46,614 nt of DNA from an uncultured Lachnospiraceae bacterium (lineage in GTDB: Bacteria; Bacillota; Clostridia; Lachnospirales; Lachnospiraceae): positions 1-46,614 of the forward strand of contig CANRDO010000024.1 in NCBI GenBank assembly GCA_947629385.1, in the 5' to 3' direction. Positions 1-10,081 of this stretch are shown one piece after another. The position numbers were made by a program, and so were the translations under genes. The notes below the pieces were generated by a model that was not told the DNA's origin, searched no databases, and saw nothing but the letters and a program-made list of their open reading frames with translations. Numbering within the stretch: position 1 is the first letter of the stretch; every line of letters begins with the position of its first letter.

Positions 1-120
1 AATTATATCTGCGATTTTCAAGGTTCTGCGGAGCCCTTTTTCTGACTCCAGATTTTCATAGATTGCTTGACACTACCCTTTTCTTGCCTTTTTATTTACT
101 ATTGAATTTCTTTCCACAGA

Positions 121-1536
121 TCATCTCGACACGTCGAGCTCCGTGCGGTACACCCGCAAAAGCTCCCCGTCGGTATCCACATACAGCTCCACCGTGATCT
201 CCTCGCCTTCCAGCCTGCCCTTCTCGATATACGCCGCGTAGCCGCAGTCCGTCACCACGTCCTCCGTCTCGATGTTCACGGGGAACGCCTCATATGTATC
301 CTCGCCGTCCACGCAGAGGTAGATCGTGGAATCTGTGTCGATATAAGACTCGTCGATCCTGCCGCCGAGCTTCAGAAACAGGCCCTCGTCGGACGCCTCG
401 CAGGTCGTCTCCCCCGGCTCTTCCGCGCGATCCTTCGCCTGCAGGATCGCGATCTCCCGCTCCGGCGACTGGAACACCGGCGGATTCTTGCTCATGTCCG
501 GCAGGAAACGCTCCGCGCGCTCCACGACGACCGTATCCGCGTCGCAGAAGAACATGTCGTCGACATAGTAAGGGACGCCCCTGGAAAACTTCGCGTTCGC
601 GAACTCCTGCGCCATAAACGGAAGCAGCGCGTTGCCGAATGAATCACGGTACATCAGAAGACCGCCCTGCGCGTCCGGCTGGCTCGTGTCAATCTCCGGG
701 TCGAACGTGCTCTCGATCTCGGTGAGATATTCATACGTGAACGGCTCGTCATAGTAGATCTCGTCCTCCGGCGTGACGTCCTCCGGATACAGCATCACGT
801 CAAGGTCGCCCTCGAAATCCGCGCGCACCGTGTAGTCCGCATCCTCATAGCTGCGGTGCTCCCGGCCAAGCCCGTCCAGAAGCGCCTCCGCGGCCAGCGC
901 CGCCCCCTTGTTGTTCCAGTGGGAATCGCGCGCGTGATACAAAACCTCGTCCTTCGCCTCAAAGACACTGTAAAGGTCGACATAATTGACGCCCTGCTCC
1001 TCAAGAACCGGCCGCAGACGGTCGATGCTGTGCGTATCGCTCACCTTGATCCGGTCATAATACGGCATGTGCTCCGGATACAGCGAGTTCTTGTTCGGCG
1101 CAACCGTGAAGAGAAACGTCCTTCCGGCGTTCTCGATATATTCCTGCATCATATGAAGCGTGTGGGCGATATTGAAAATCCCCCGGTCGCTTAGGATCTC
1201 GCTGCCAAGATAGTCCTCCAGCGAATCCATATAGTAGAGCCACCCGTCGGTGCCCTTGATCACGCCGTCCTCCGTCGAGACGCCGAACAGACTTCCCCGA
1301 AGCCTGGCGTCCGCCGTCACCAGCTCCTGCCGGTAAGCGAAATGCTCCTCAAACCAGTCCCCGGCCTCAGACAGAAACTCTATGTTCCACCCGTCCTCCG
1401 ACTTCAGAGCCGGAAATTCAGACAGCCTCCGGTTCTCCGAGGACTCCGCGCCCTCGTACCAGAGCAGCCCCGCAAGCGGAACCAGACAGATCGCAAGGGT
1501 CAGGGCCAGATAAATTGTCATACCAGATCTCTTCAT
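121..1536 (-). CDS. DHHW/AlgX-AlgJ-like SGNH-fold protein, partner of MBOAT acyltransferase
   Basis: A 471-residue membrane-anchored protein. Residues 8-27 form an N-terminal hydrophobic segment (signal anchor), followed by an extracytoplasmic domain. The DSHWNNKGA motif near residue 207 is the DxH(W) signature of AlgJ/AlgX/DltD-type SGNH proteins, and MYRDSFGNAL near residue 296 is the other conserved block. Proteins of this family work with an MBOAT acyltransferase to O-acylate an extracellular polysaccharide or wall polymer, and the MBOAT gene lies 28 bp upstream on the same strand. I chose the ATG at 1536 because GGGGAG sits 8 nt before it; a GTG one codon earlier is closer to the site. 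The polymer substrate cannot be told from sequence. Confidence 0.85.
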   Translation of the reverse strand: MKRSGMTIYLALTLAICLVPLAGLLWYEGAESSENRRLSEFPALKSEDGWNIEFLSEAGDWFEEHFAYRQELVTADARLRGSLFGVSTEDGVIKGTDGWLYYMDSLEDYLGSEILSDRGIFNIAHTLHMMQEYIENAGRTFLFTVAPNKNSLYPEHMPYYDRIKVSDTHSIDRLRPVLEEQGVNYVDLYSVFEAKDEVLYHARDSHWNNKGAALAAEALLDGLGREHRSYEDADYTVRADFEGDLDVMLYPEDVTPEDEIYYDEPFTYEYLTEIESTFDPEIDTSQPDAQGGLLMYRDSFGNALLPFMAQEFANAKFSRGVPYYVDDMFFCDADTVVVERAERFLPDMSKNPPVFQSPEREIAILQAKDRAEEPGETTCEASDEGLFLKLGGRIDESYIDTDSTIYLCVDGEDTYEAFPVNIETEDVVTDCGYAAYIEKGRLEGEEITVELYVDTDGELLRVYRTELDVSR

Positions 1537-1564
1537 CACAATGTCTCCCCAAACACGCTTCCGT

Positions 1565-3010
1565 TCAGAACCGGAAATAGATAAACGGATTGTACGTACT
1601 TCCCGACAGGCTCAGAATACACAGGACAAGTCCCGCAAGACTGGCGATCCAGGTCAGCGTTTCATAGCCCCTGCATTTTTCCAGACAACGTTTCACCGGC
1701 GCGGACGCGACGGCCGAAACAGCCAGAACGAACAGATACAGCGGCGTCAGCTGACGCACCGCAAGGCTCATCGCCGCAGGCTCAAAGTGAAAGCCCGTAA
1801 ACATTTCCCGGATAAAAAGCAGCCCCTGCCCCATCGTGTCCGCGCGGAAGATCACAAAACCGACCGTCACGACCAGCAGCGCATAGATATGCCCCAGAAA
1901 ACGCAGAGCCATCCCGCTCCCCGCGTTCTTTCCCCGCTCGGATACGGCCGCCGCTCCCTGAGACGCCTCTTTTTGGGATCTCCTCCCCGGCCAGTATTCC
2001 TCAAGCATCAGGAAGAATCCGTGGTACAGTCCCCAGACCACGAACGTCACATTGGCCCCATGCCACAGCCCGGTGCAGAAGAACACGATGAATTTGTTGA
2101 GAACCGTGCGTGCGCGGCCTTTTCGGTTGCCGCCGAGCGGAAAATACAGATATTCCCGGAACCAGCCGGACAGCGACATATGCCACCGCCTCCAGAATTC
2201 CCGGATGCTGCACGACACGTAGGGATACTGGAAGTTCTCCCGGAAATGGAAACCGAACATCTCCCCCATGCCAAGCGCCATATCGCTGTATCCGCTGAAA
2301 TCGAAATAGATCTGGAACAGATACGACACCGCCGCGATCCAGGCCGTCAGGACATTGATACTTCCTGCCTCCGCCGCGAAGAGCGTGTCCGCAGTCAGAG
2401 CCATCACATTGGAGATCAGAACCTTCTTGGAAAGTCCTGCGATAAACCTGCGCATGCCCCGCGCCGCGTCCTCCGCCGTCGCATGCCGATCCTCGATCTC
2501 TTTCTCGATATCGTGGTATTTCACGATCGGCCCCGCGATCAGCTGCGGGAAAAACGATATGTACAGAAGCACCTTCGCGTAGTTTTTCTGCGCCTGCACA
2601 GAACCCCGGTAAACGTCTATGACGTAGGACAACGCCTGAAACGTGAAGAAAGATATCCCGATCGGAAGCGCGATCTGCGGCACCGGAAGCCTCACAAGCC
2701 CCGTGGCGTTGACAAGCTCCGCCAGAAATCCCGCGTACTTAAATACGGCCAGCAGTCCGAGGTTCAACGCCACCGCAGCGATGACGCCTGCCTTCTTCCA
2801 GGCGGGACGGCTGACGACCAGCCCCATGCAATAATTCATCAGGGAGGACGCAACCATCAGGCAGACATAGATCGGCTCGCCATATGCATAGAACACAAGG
2901 CTCGCCGCGATCAGCAGTGCGTTTTTCAATTTTATTCCCGGCAGGATCCGGTGAAGCAGGAACACTGCCGGGAGAAAGATACTTAAAAAGGTTATTGAGC
3001 TGAATACCAA
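1565..3010 (-). CDS. MBOAT family membrane O-acyltransferase (AlgI-like)
   Basis: A 481-residue polytopic membrane protein with the PatA/AlgI/DltB signature. WRRWHMSLSGWFREY is at about 273-287, and GLWHGAN carries the presumed catalytic histidine H317. Members pass an acyl group, often acetyl, across the membrane to a partner SGNH protein that modifies a surface polymer; here the partner is the DHHW gene just downstream. The N-terminus MVFSSITFL is the usual family start but is encoded by TTG at 3010, preceded by AGAGGG with 7-nt spacing, so this is a TTG-initiated gene. It is the first gene of a two-gene operon behind a good promoter at 3051-3079. The acyl donor and polymer are unknown. Confidence 0.93.
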   Translation of the reverse strand: MVFSSITFLSIFLPAVFLLHRILPGIKLKNALLIAASLVFYAYGEPIYVCLMVASSLMNYCMGLVVSRPAWKKAGVIAAVALNLGLLAVFKYAGFLAELVNATGLVRLPVPQIALPIGISFFTFQALSYVIDVYRGSVQAQKNYAKVLLYISFFPQLIAGPIVKYHDIEKEIEDRHATAEDAARGMRRFIAGLSKKVLISNVMALTADTLFAAEAGSINVLTAWIAAVSYLFQIYFDFSGYSDMALGMGEMFGFHFRENFQYPYVSCSIREFWRRWHMSLSGWFREYLYFPLGGNRKGRARTVLNKFIVFFCTGLWHGANVTFVVWGLYHGFFLMLEEYWPGRRSQKEASQGAAAVSERGKNAGSGMALRFLGHIYALLVVTVGFVIFRADTMGQGLLFIREMFTGFHFEPAAMSLAVRQLTPLYLFVLAVSAVASAPVKRCLEKCRGYETLTWIASLAGLVLCILSLSGSTYNPFIYFRF

Positions 3011-3050
3011 GTCCGAACCCTCTCAATCATAGATGGTATTTTACCACTAG

Positions 3051-3079
3051 ATTATAGTCAGTTTTGTGATATCGGTCAA
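3051..3079 (-). promoter_or_regulatory. Sigma-A-type promoter of the MBOAT-DHHW operon
   Basis: On the minus strand TTGACC (3079-3074) and a perfect TATAAT (3056-3051) are separated by exactly 17 nt. The -10 lies about 40 nt upstream of the TTG start of the MBOAT gene. Confidence 0.7.
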
Positions 3080-3117
3080 GAGGGTGTATTCCTGAATCCT
3101 GTTTTCCTGTTATCTGT

Positions 3118-4197
3118 TTATATTTTCACATGCATAAAGCTGCGTCCCGCGGAAATGGCGCTGCGATAGCCCGGGACAGCGCTGTAGCTTGTCCCGTAGT
3201 ATTTGTACTTCGTGTTGCGGTACTCTTCCGGATCATAGATCTTTCCGTCGATCTCCGCCCATCCGTGCCCTGTGCTGTTGCACGCGTATACATTCTCGTA
3301 GCCGCAGGCCTTCGCCATAAACGCAAACGCTGCCGCGTAGCTGAAGCAGTTCCCGCTCCCGTCAAGGAACATATCGTTCGCGTAGACCACCGGCCAGTCG
3401 TCTCCACAGTAATGCGGCGTCCTCGGCCTGCGGCCCGTGTACGTCTTCATCACATAGTCAAAGCAGACCTTAAGCTTCTGTGCCTTCGTCATCTTGTCCG
3501 TCGTGATCTGCGCCACGATCGCCTGGGCTCTGCGCATCGTCTTCGTCTTCGCAGATCCGGTCTTGTCGCCGCTGCGGCTTGTATTGACCGTCTTGTTTGT
3601 ATTCAGGACGCCTTTTTTGCTGAAATAATAGCAGGTTTTCCCGAGCATCTGCCAACCGGTCGCCATCTGGCCGGCGTTCTTTCCGGAGGGTGCAAAGTAA
3701 TACTTCTTTTTCTCTATGGTCCGCCAGCCGGTCACCATCTGGCCCTTCTTTTTGCCGGACTTCTCAAAATAATATGTCTTACTGCCGATCGTCTGCCAGC
3801 CGGTCGCCATCCGACCCTTTTTCTTCCCAACCTTACCGGATTTCAAAAAATAATACTTTTTTCCGCCAATCGTCTGCCAGCCGGTTACCATCTGGCCCTT
3901 CTTTTTGCCGGACTTCTCAAAATAATAGCGCTGTCCGTCGATCGTCTTCCAACCGGTTATCTTTTTCCCTTTGGAATTGTAATAATAGACCTTTCCTTTT
4001 TTCTCCTTCCAGCCGCCCTTTGACTTTTTGGCTGTATCCGTCTGTCCGGCGCTTTCCGGATTGGAAGTCTCCGTCACCGTACCTGCGGTCGCAGGCGAAA
4101 GCTCCGCCGCCTGCGTCAGGGTCTTCTCCGCCGTCGCTGTGGAAAAAAGCACTGCAAATGTCATCGCCAGAATCAGGGTTCTCTTTCTTCTGCGCAT
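3118..4197 (-). CDS. Secreted cell-wall-binding repeat protein with transglutaminase-like domain
   Basis: A 359-residue exported protein. Residues 1-23 are a signal peptide with an RRRKR basic head. Residues 62-198 hold about six CW_binding_1-like repeats of the GWQTIGGKKYYF type, which attach proteins to the cell wall or to glycan. Residues 215-359 form a transglutaminase/cysteine-protease-like fold with a visible triad: C284 in SGNCFSYA, H311 in TGHGWAEI and D322 in YDPEEY. The start at 4197 is fixed by GAGGAGGTGG just upstream and by the signal peptide; an in-frame ATG 33 codons earlier would spoil it. It probably cleaves, cross-links or binds wall peptides, with substrate unknown. The gene appears to be monocistronic. 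Confidence 0.85.
   Translation of the reverse strand: MRRRKRTLILAMTFAVLFSTATAEKTLTQAAELSPATAGTVTETSNPESAGQTDTAKKSKGGWKEKKGKVYYYNSKGKKITGWKTIDGQRYYFEKSGKKKGQMVTGWQTIGGKKYYFLKSGKVGKKKGRMATGWQTIGSKTYYFEKSGKKKGQMVTGWRTIEKKKYYFAPSGKNAGQMATGWQMLGKTCYYFSKKGVLNTNKTVNTSRSGDKTGSAKTKTMRRAQAIVAQITTDKMTKAQKLKVCFDYVMKTYTGRRPRTPHYCGDDWPVVYANDMFLDGSGNCFSYAAAFAFMAKACGYENVYACNSTGHGWAEIDGKIYDPEEYRNTKYKYYGTSYSAVPGYRSAISAGRSFMHVKI
3604..4014 (-). repeat. Tandem CW_binding repeat array within the coding sequence
   Basis: This stretch encodes about six imperfect 22-26-residue units with a GW...YYF...G(Q/R)M core. Several units are near-identical at DNA level (for example around 3722-3790 and 3885-3935), which suggests recent duplication within the gene. 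Confidence 0.8.
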
Positions 4198-4222
4198 GAT
4201 TGCCACCTCCTCTTTGGATTTT

Positions 4223-4251
4223 AGTGTAATTCTTTTTGGTGGCAACGTCAA
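4223..4251 (-). promoter_or_regulatory. Promoter of the cell-wall-binding transglutaminase-like gene
   Basis: Minus-strand TTGACG (4251-4246) and TACACT (4228-4223) are separated by 17 nt. The -10 lies about 26 nt upstream of the ATG at 4197, giving a short leader that contains the strong ribosome binding site. Confidence 0.55.
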
Positions 4252-4294
4252 GATTCCATCACACATTTCTGCCCGCCTCTGCCAGATTTCAGTC

Positions 4295-4350
4295 AAAAAA
4301 GAACTGCCGCAAGACGTCCTCTGTCCGAGTCGTTCTTTGCAGCAGTCCTG
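4295..4350 (-). terminator. Rho-independent terminator of gdhA
   Basis: On the minus strand AGGACTGCTGCAA can pair with TTGCGGCAGTTCT (two G-U pairs), followed directly by TTTTTT. It begins 34 nt after the gdhA stop codon. Confidence 0.75.
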
Positions 4351-4383
4351 TTTTTATTTCTTATCCTTTGCCATCCTGCCGTC

Positions 4384-5802
<1,419 letters not shown>

Positions 5803-5827
5803 TTAGCCATGCAGTGAGATAAAGTGC

Positions 5828-7102
5828 TCAACCTTGGTCTGCGGAGCTGCCAAGCGTCAGATCCAGCTTCACATTCTCGTACTCGCCCTCGTTCGCGCGG
5901 CTGACCGTCACCGTAACCTCCTCGCCTGCCGCGTAATAAGCAAGCTTCTCGCGCAGATCATCCATCGAGGACACCTCCTCGCCGTCAAACTTGACGATGA
6001 TGTCGCCTTTCTTCATGCCGGCCGCCTCCGCCGGGCCGTCTGCCGCTACCTCCTGGACAAAGATCCCCTCCGGAAGGCCATAGAGATATGTGAGCTCATC
6101 GGATATCTCCTTGCCGGAAAAACCGATGTATGCGCTCTGATCCTCATCCACGACCTCAGTCCTCGTCTTCTTGTTCATCAGATCTTCCAGGATCGACTTC
6201 GCATAGGAGATCGGGATCGCGTAGCCCATGCCCTCGACGCCCGCCGACGCTACCTTCGCGGAGTTGATGCCGACCACATGACCCTTCATGTCGAGCATCG
6301 CGCCGCCGCTGTTGCCGCCGTTGATCGCCGCGTCCGTCTGAATCAGCTTGGTGTTGTCATAGCCCTCCAGCTTGATCGTACGGTTCAGAGCGCTCACGAT
6401 ACCTGTCGTCACGGACTGGCCGTAGCCGAGCGCGTTGCCGATGCACACCACCTGCTGCCCCACAACCAGATCATCGGAGTCGCCGATCTTCGCGACCTTG
6501 ATCTTGTCGAGCGTGTCTCCCGGGATATCGGAAAGCGCCACTGAGACAACCGCCAGATCGTTGTCGTCGTCTGTGCCCTTCACGGACGCCTTACACATCT
6601 CATCGTCCACAAAACCGACCGTCAGCTCTGTCGCGCCGTCCACTACATGAAAGTTCGTAGCGATCAGCAGCTCGTTGTCGTTCTGTCCGATGATGATGCC
6701 AGAGCCACAGCTCTCGCTCTCATAGGTGTAGGTCCTGCCTCTGCCATCTCCCCAGCCAAAGCCGTACATGCCATACATGCCGAACAGATCCTGTACCTCC
6801 TGCACCGACTTGTTCGTGATGGACACGACCGCGGGCTGAACCTCGCGCGCCACGTCCTCCACGCCGGTGATCGTGCCGGTCGCCTGCACCTCTGCATCGT
6901 CCACCTCGGCCTCTTTTACTTTTCCCTCTTCGGCCGCATCCTCCTCGGTCGCGTCCTCGTCATCCTCCGCCGTCGACAGAAGCGTGTACTCCCCGCTTCC
7001 CTTCGGATCATCCCCTTTATCCGCAAAGCCTGTCAGCCCGGCGACAGCGCCCGCCGTCAACACTCCAGCACACAACAGCGTAATCAATGTTTTCTTCTTC
7101 AT
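5828..7102 (-). CDS. htrA: HtrA/DegP-family serine protease with PDZ domain
   Basis: A 424-residue exported or membrane-anchored quality-control protease. Residues 1-25 are a signal/anchor segment, 40-75 an acidic low-complexity linker, 85-290 a trypsin-like domain and about 315-415 one PDZ domain. The catalytic triad is visible: H152 in ATNFHVVDG, D182 in DDDNDLAVV and S265 in NGGNSGGAM. A Met/Gly/Tyr-rich loop (FGMYGMYGFGWGDG) sits where other HtrA proteins have a variable LA loop. GGAGG precedes the ATG at 7102. The promoter carries three 11-bp direct repeats, expected for control by an OmpR-type response regulator. It degrades or refolds damaged exported proteins. Confidence 0.95.
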   Translation of the reverse strand: MKKKTLITLLCAGVLTAGAVAGLTGFADKGDDPKGSGEYTLLSTAEDDEDATEEDAAEEGKVKEAEVDDAEVQATGTITGVEDVAREVQPAVVSITNKSVQEVQDLFGMYGMYGFGWGDGRGRTYTYESESCGSGIIIGQNDNELLIATNFHVVDGATELTVGFVDDEMCKASVKGTDDDNDLAVVSVALSDIPGDTLDKIKVAKIGDSDDLVVGQQVVCIGNALGYGQSVTTGIVSALNRTIKLEGYDNTKLIQTDAAINGGNSGGAMLDMKGHVVGINSAKVASAGVEGMGYAIPISYAKSILEDLMNKKTRTEVVDEDQSAYIGFSGKEISDELTYLYGLPEGIFVQEVAADGPAEAAGMKKGDIIVKFDGEEVSSMDDLREKLAYYAAGEEVTVTVSRANEGEYENVKLDLTLGSSADQG

Positions 7103-7217
7103 GGAAATCCCTCCTTGTCATCCCGGACTGCCTCCATGAATTTTTCACAGTCCGTATGCATTTAAACTCTCGCAGCTGCACTTTCACAACTGCGCTTCTA
7201 TCTTCTTTACAGTTTGC

Positions 7218-7271
7218 AGTATAAAAACTTCCTTTGACGGATTTGTGACAAATTTGTGGTAAATTTGTGAA
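7218..7271 (-). promoter_or_regulatory. htrA promoter with three 11-bp direct repeats
   Basis: Reading the minus strand, TTCACAAATTT, ACCACAAATTT and GTCACAAATCC follow each other without a gap (7271-7239). Then come 15 nt and the -10 hexamer TATACT (7223-7218). There is no good -35, so the repeats take its place, as in promoters activated by OmpR-family regulators. The same layout recurs upstream of the tannase-like gene at 35367-35420. Confidence 0.6.
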
Positions 7272-7317
7272 CTATAAAATGGAGAAAACCAGGCTGTCCA
7301 CAGCCATTTTCAATGGC

Positions 7318-7875
7318 TCAATCCGTCTGCCGTCTCCACAGGATCAGCCCGAACCAGGTCACGATATTTCCGCCATTGTCAAATTCGATCCCAGCCTTTT
7401 CTGCCAAAAGCGGAACGACAATCCCGAACCCTTCTATGCACGGAATCATGCTCTTCGGATATCGACACGGTCCGTTCGGATACGCGCAGCTTTCGCAGCG
7501 CGCGCAGGAATCTCCGGAGAGCGCCAGCGTCTCCAATCCGCAACCCTGAAAAAGCGCCCGAATCCGTCCCGTTACTTCCTCATGTCCGCGCCGCGTCGCA
7601 AGAGTTTCCTCCATATTTTCAATGTCGGACACCTCGGCGATCGTCGTGAACACAAACGCCCCGTCATACTGATCGCATTTTCCGCGGCATTCCTGTACCG
7701 TCCCGACTCCAGGCGGACAAGCCCAGCTCGTCCCGTAGCGTGGACATTCCTCACGACAAATTTCCCTGACGCGCTCCGAAAATGTGATCTCCCCGATTTC
7801 GAGCCAGGCATACTGCACGACCGGAAGCGCAGACAGTCCTTCCTCTATTATTTTCTGTGTCGTCCCTTTTATCAT
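7318..7875 (-). CDS. DUF2284 Cys-rich putative metal-binding protein
   Basis: A 185-residue cytoplasmic protein matching the DUF2284 family, common in anaerobes and of unknown function. It has two cysteine-rich blocks: CREECPRYGTSWACPPG near residues 39-55 plus CRGKC near 63, and CARCESCAYPNGPC near 123-136 plus a later IPCIEGFG. This pattern suggests iron-sulfur or zinc binding. The start at 7875 has GAGG and GGATG upstream. It stands alone between divergent neighbours. No substrate or partner can be inferred. Confidence 0.85.
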   Translation of the reverse strand: MIKGTTQKIIEEGLSALPVVQYAWLEIGEITFSERVREICREECPRYGTSWACPPGVGTVQECRGKCDQYDGAFVFTTIAEVSDIENMEETLATRRGHEEVTGRIRALFQGCGLETLALSGDSCARCESCAYPNGPCRYPKSMIPCIEGFGIVVPLLAEKAGIEFDNGGNIVTWFGLILWRRQTD

Positions 7876-8188
7876 TCATCCAGCCTCGTTCCTGTATTTT
7901 CCGTTCTCTGCGTTTTTCGCTCCCGGTATTTTCATTTCCGACATCCTTCGCTTCTGCATTTTCGTTTTCAACCCGACATTGCAAAAACACAGGTAGATAT
8001 TTGCCTGCTGCAGAGCTCGGACGCTCAGAGACAAGTATAACCACAAATTTATAATTCTTCAACATTCTTTTCAGCGCAAAAGAATCCCTTGATTTTTTTA
8101 CTGATAATTGATATCGTAACATGCAAAGGATCCGCTGTTGTACGTCTTTCGCGTTTGCGGAAATCAATGACAAGTCAGGAGAATACAC
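7876..8188. other. 313-bp intergenic region between divergent DUF2284 and DUF6077-like genes
   Basis: No convincing gene. A minus-strand frame across it is rich in charged residues, has no ribosome binding site and overlaps DUF2284 out of frame. The right half is AT-rich and carries a plausible plus-strand promoter at 8089-8117. Confidence 0.6.
8089..8117 (+). promoter_or_regulatory. Probable promoter of the DUF6077-like gene
   Basis: TTGATT (8089-8094), a 17-nt spacer and TATCGT (8112-8117) lie 71 nt upstream of the ATG at 8189. The -10 is imperfect. Confidence 0.4.
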
Positions 8189-9226
8189 ATGAGTTTCATT
8201 GGAAAAGGATTACTTGCCCTGATATGGCTGATGGCCGTGCCGGCCTTTGCGGGCGCGCTGTTTTTGCACAAGAAGAAGACAGCTACACGGATTGAGTGTC
8301 TTCTCACCGGATATCTCTTTCTGTTCTCACTGTTTGAGCTGCTGACTCTTCCCATGATTTACTTCAAAGCGCCCCTCCATATACTCGTCATATGCTTTGG
8401 GATCCTGGCCGGAGGAGCGGCCTTTGCCGGCGCTTTTCTTCTCATAAAGGACAAGCGTATCCGCAGACCTGACATTGTCGGATATCTGCGCGGCAGCTCT
8501 CCGTTTCTGTGGGCGGCGCTTCTTGTGATTGCCTTTCAGCTCGCTGTCGTGACCGTTTTGGCTCATTTTGACGCAGACGATGCATTCTATGTCGCCGCAG
8601 GCACCACCGCTGTCGAGACCGACACGATCTTTGAGATCAACGCGTACACTGGCATTCCATATAGCAGCTTACCGTACAGATACGTCTTATCTCCGTTTCC
8701 GATCTTTCTGGCGGTGATCAGCCAGCTCTGCGGCGGGCTGCATGCAGCGATTATGGCACATACCGTCTTTCCTCCGATCTTTCTGATCTGCGTGTACTGC
8801 GGAGTGTATCAGCTGTCCCGGAAATGGTTCAAGGATGACCGAAACGCACAGGCTATTTTCCTGTTTCTGACTGCGATGCTGTGCTGGTTCTCCGCTTACT
8901 CTGTATACAATGCCGGGAATTTCCAGATGGTACGGCTGTGGCAGGGAAAGGCTGTTCTGGCCGCTTTCCTGCTCCCGCTTGTGTTTTATCTGTCCTCCTC
9001 TGTCATCCTGGAGGAGCAGCCACGGTATTCCTGGCTTCTGCTGCTTATGGCGGATATCAGCTGCTGTCTTCTGAGCTCTATGGGAATCATACTCGCGCCG
9101 CTGATGATAGGCATCTTCGCCCTGCTCGGACTACTGCGATTCAAAAGCCCAAAGAGAACCTTGTACGCCCTGCTCTGCTGTATTCCGTCAGTCGTCCTGG
9201 GCGCCATTTATCTTTTGCTGATCTGA
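8189..9226 (+). CDS. DUF6077-like polytopic membrane protein, N-terminal part (frame broken)
   Basis: A 345-residue frame with about eight to ten hydrophobic segments and the HFDADDAFYVAAGTTAV motif near residue 128 in the first extracytoplasmic loop. The acidic DADD resembles the loop acids of GT-C glycosyltransferases, and the whole protein resembles DUF6077 membrane proteins of Lachnospiraceae, whose role is unknown. AGGAG precedes the ATG with 8-nt spacing. It stops at TGA 9224-9226 after ...AIYLLLI. The reading continues naturally in another frame (next entry), so one nucleotide appears to be missing near 9215-9225 and the ancestral protein would have had about 623 residues. Either a frameshift mutation or a sequencing error is possible. 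Confidence 0.75.
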   Translation: MSFIGKGLLALIWLMAVPAFAGALFLHKKKTATRIECLLTGYLFLFSLFELLTLPMIYFKAPLHILVICFGILAGGAAFAGAFLLIKDKRIRRPDIVGYLRGSSPFLWAALLVIAFQLAVVTVLAHFDADDAFYVAAGTTAVETDTIFEINAYTGIPYSSLPYRYVLSPFPIFLAVISQLCGGLHAAIMAHTVFPPIFLICVYCGVYQLSRKWFKDDRNAQAIFLFLTAMLCWFSAYSVYNAGNFQMVRLWQGKAVLAAFLLPLVFYLSSSVILEEQPRYSWLLLLMADISCCLLSSMGIILAPLMIGIFALLGLLRFKSPKRTLYALLCCIPSVVLGAIYLLLI

Positions 9227-9279
9227 AAATTCATCACAGTTTGTGCCGCCGGATAAAAGGCGGCGGAATGGGGATTCAT

Positions 9280-10059
9280 ATGAAGACTATATTAGAATGG
9301 ATCGAACTTTCATGGAAATGCTACTGGGAGGGCGGATATTACCAGTACCTTCTTCTTGCCGCTGTACTCTATCTGCTCATCTCCCACAGGAAGAAGCGCT
9401 ATGTCCGGCAGACGCTCGCATTCTGCGTCTGCCTATTGCTTGTCTTTCTCTTTCCACTCACCGCCAAATGTATTTCCTTCTGCATCGGAGAGAATGTTTA
9501 CTGGCGGGTTCTGTGGCTTCTCCCAACGATTCCAGTCATCGCACTGGCCGCGACAGAATTTCTTCGCAGCAGACACTCCAAGCTTGTGCAGACCATACTG
9601 CTGCTTTGCTGCTGCGGCGTCATCGCGCTGAGCGGCAAAGATATGCTGAGCGCAGGTAATTTTACCCGAACGAACAACCGCATGAAGGTGCCGGACGACA
9701 TCGCTCACATCGCCAACGCACTCCAGGAGGCCGCCGCGAAAGATAACATCTCAGAAATCTGTGTCATGACCGACGATGACTATCCGGTAACCTATCTGAG
9801 AGTGTACGATCCTTCGATCAAGCAAGGATATGGGCGGCGCATGGGCGGTGTAAGGAACTACGCCTGTTATCGTGTATACCGCCTGTTGTTAAGGCCCACG
9901 CTGAATTATCGCAAATTCGCAAAGCTGTCAAAAAGGGGCGGTTGCAATTTTATCTTGATCCGCGTCCCTGAAAAGAAAATCAAAAAAATCGAACGATTCG
10001 GGTATGTGAAGATCGGAGAGATCGGATCGTATTCTCTCTTTGAGCTGAAAGAACCCTAG
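9280..10059 (+). CDS. DUF6077-like membrane protein, C-terminal part (frame broken)
   Basis: The frame encodes three or four membrane segments (about residues 20-75 and 95-120) and a soluble C-terminal domain. It includes the ENVYWRVLWLLPTIPV block and a VMTDDDYPVTYLRVYDP stretch, the expected C-terminal half of the DUF6077-like protein upstream. Without interruption the frame reaches back past 9223 (...LKIHHSLCRR...), which supports a single ancestral gene split by a 1-nt deletion. It could be translated alone from the ATG at 9280 (GGGG 9 nt upstream) or 9268. A perfect 6-bp hairpin (9245-9264) lies just before it. A non-functional half-gene is equally possible. Confidence 0.6.
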   Translation: MKTILEWIELSWKCYWEGGYYQYLLLAAVLYLLISHRKKRYVRQTLAFCVCLLLVFLFPLTAKCISFCIGENVYWRVLWLLPTIPVIALAATEFLRSRHSKLVQTILLLCCCGVIALSGKDMLSAGNFTRTNNRMKVPDDIAHIANALQEAAAKDNISEICVMTDDDYPVTYLRVYDPSIKQGYGRRMGGVRNYACYRVYRLLLRPTLNYRKFAKLSKRGGCNFILIRVPEKKIKKIERFGYVKIGEIGSYSLFELKEP

Positions 10060-10081
10060 TCCTACAGCGGCCTCATTCCTT

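Noticed and set aside
1..120. TTGACA near 66 as a plus-strand promoter
   Set aside because: No -10 at a suitable distance; the region ends in the 3' side of the DHHW gene and shows nothing else I can support.
1541..2986. 481-codon plus-strand open frame
   Set aside because: Antisense to the MBOAT gene; the product is Arg/His/Gln-rich without domains, as expected from the complement of a GC-rich membrane protein gene.
3604..4014. Possible CRISPR-like repeat array
   Set aside because: The periodicity comes from protein-coding CW_binding units without unique spacers.
7751..8188. 145-codon minus-strand frame upstream of DUF2284
   Set aside because: Overlaps DUF2284 in another frame, no ribosome binding site, no domain.
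8881..9267. Upstream part of the second DUF6077 frame as real coding sequence
   Set aside because: Out of frame with the conserved N-terminal half; only the part after about 9223 resembles the family.
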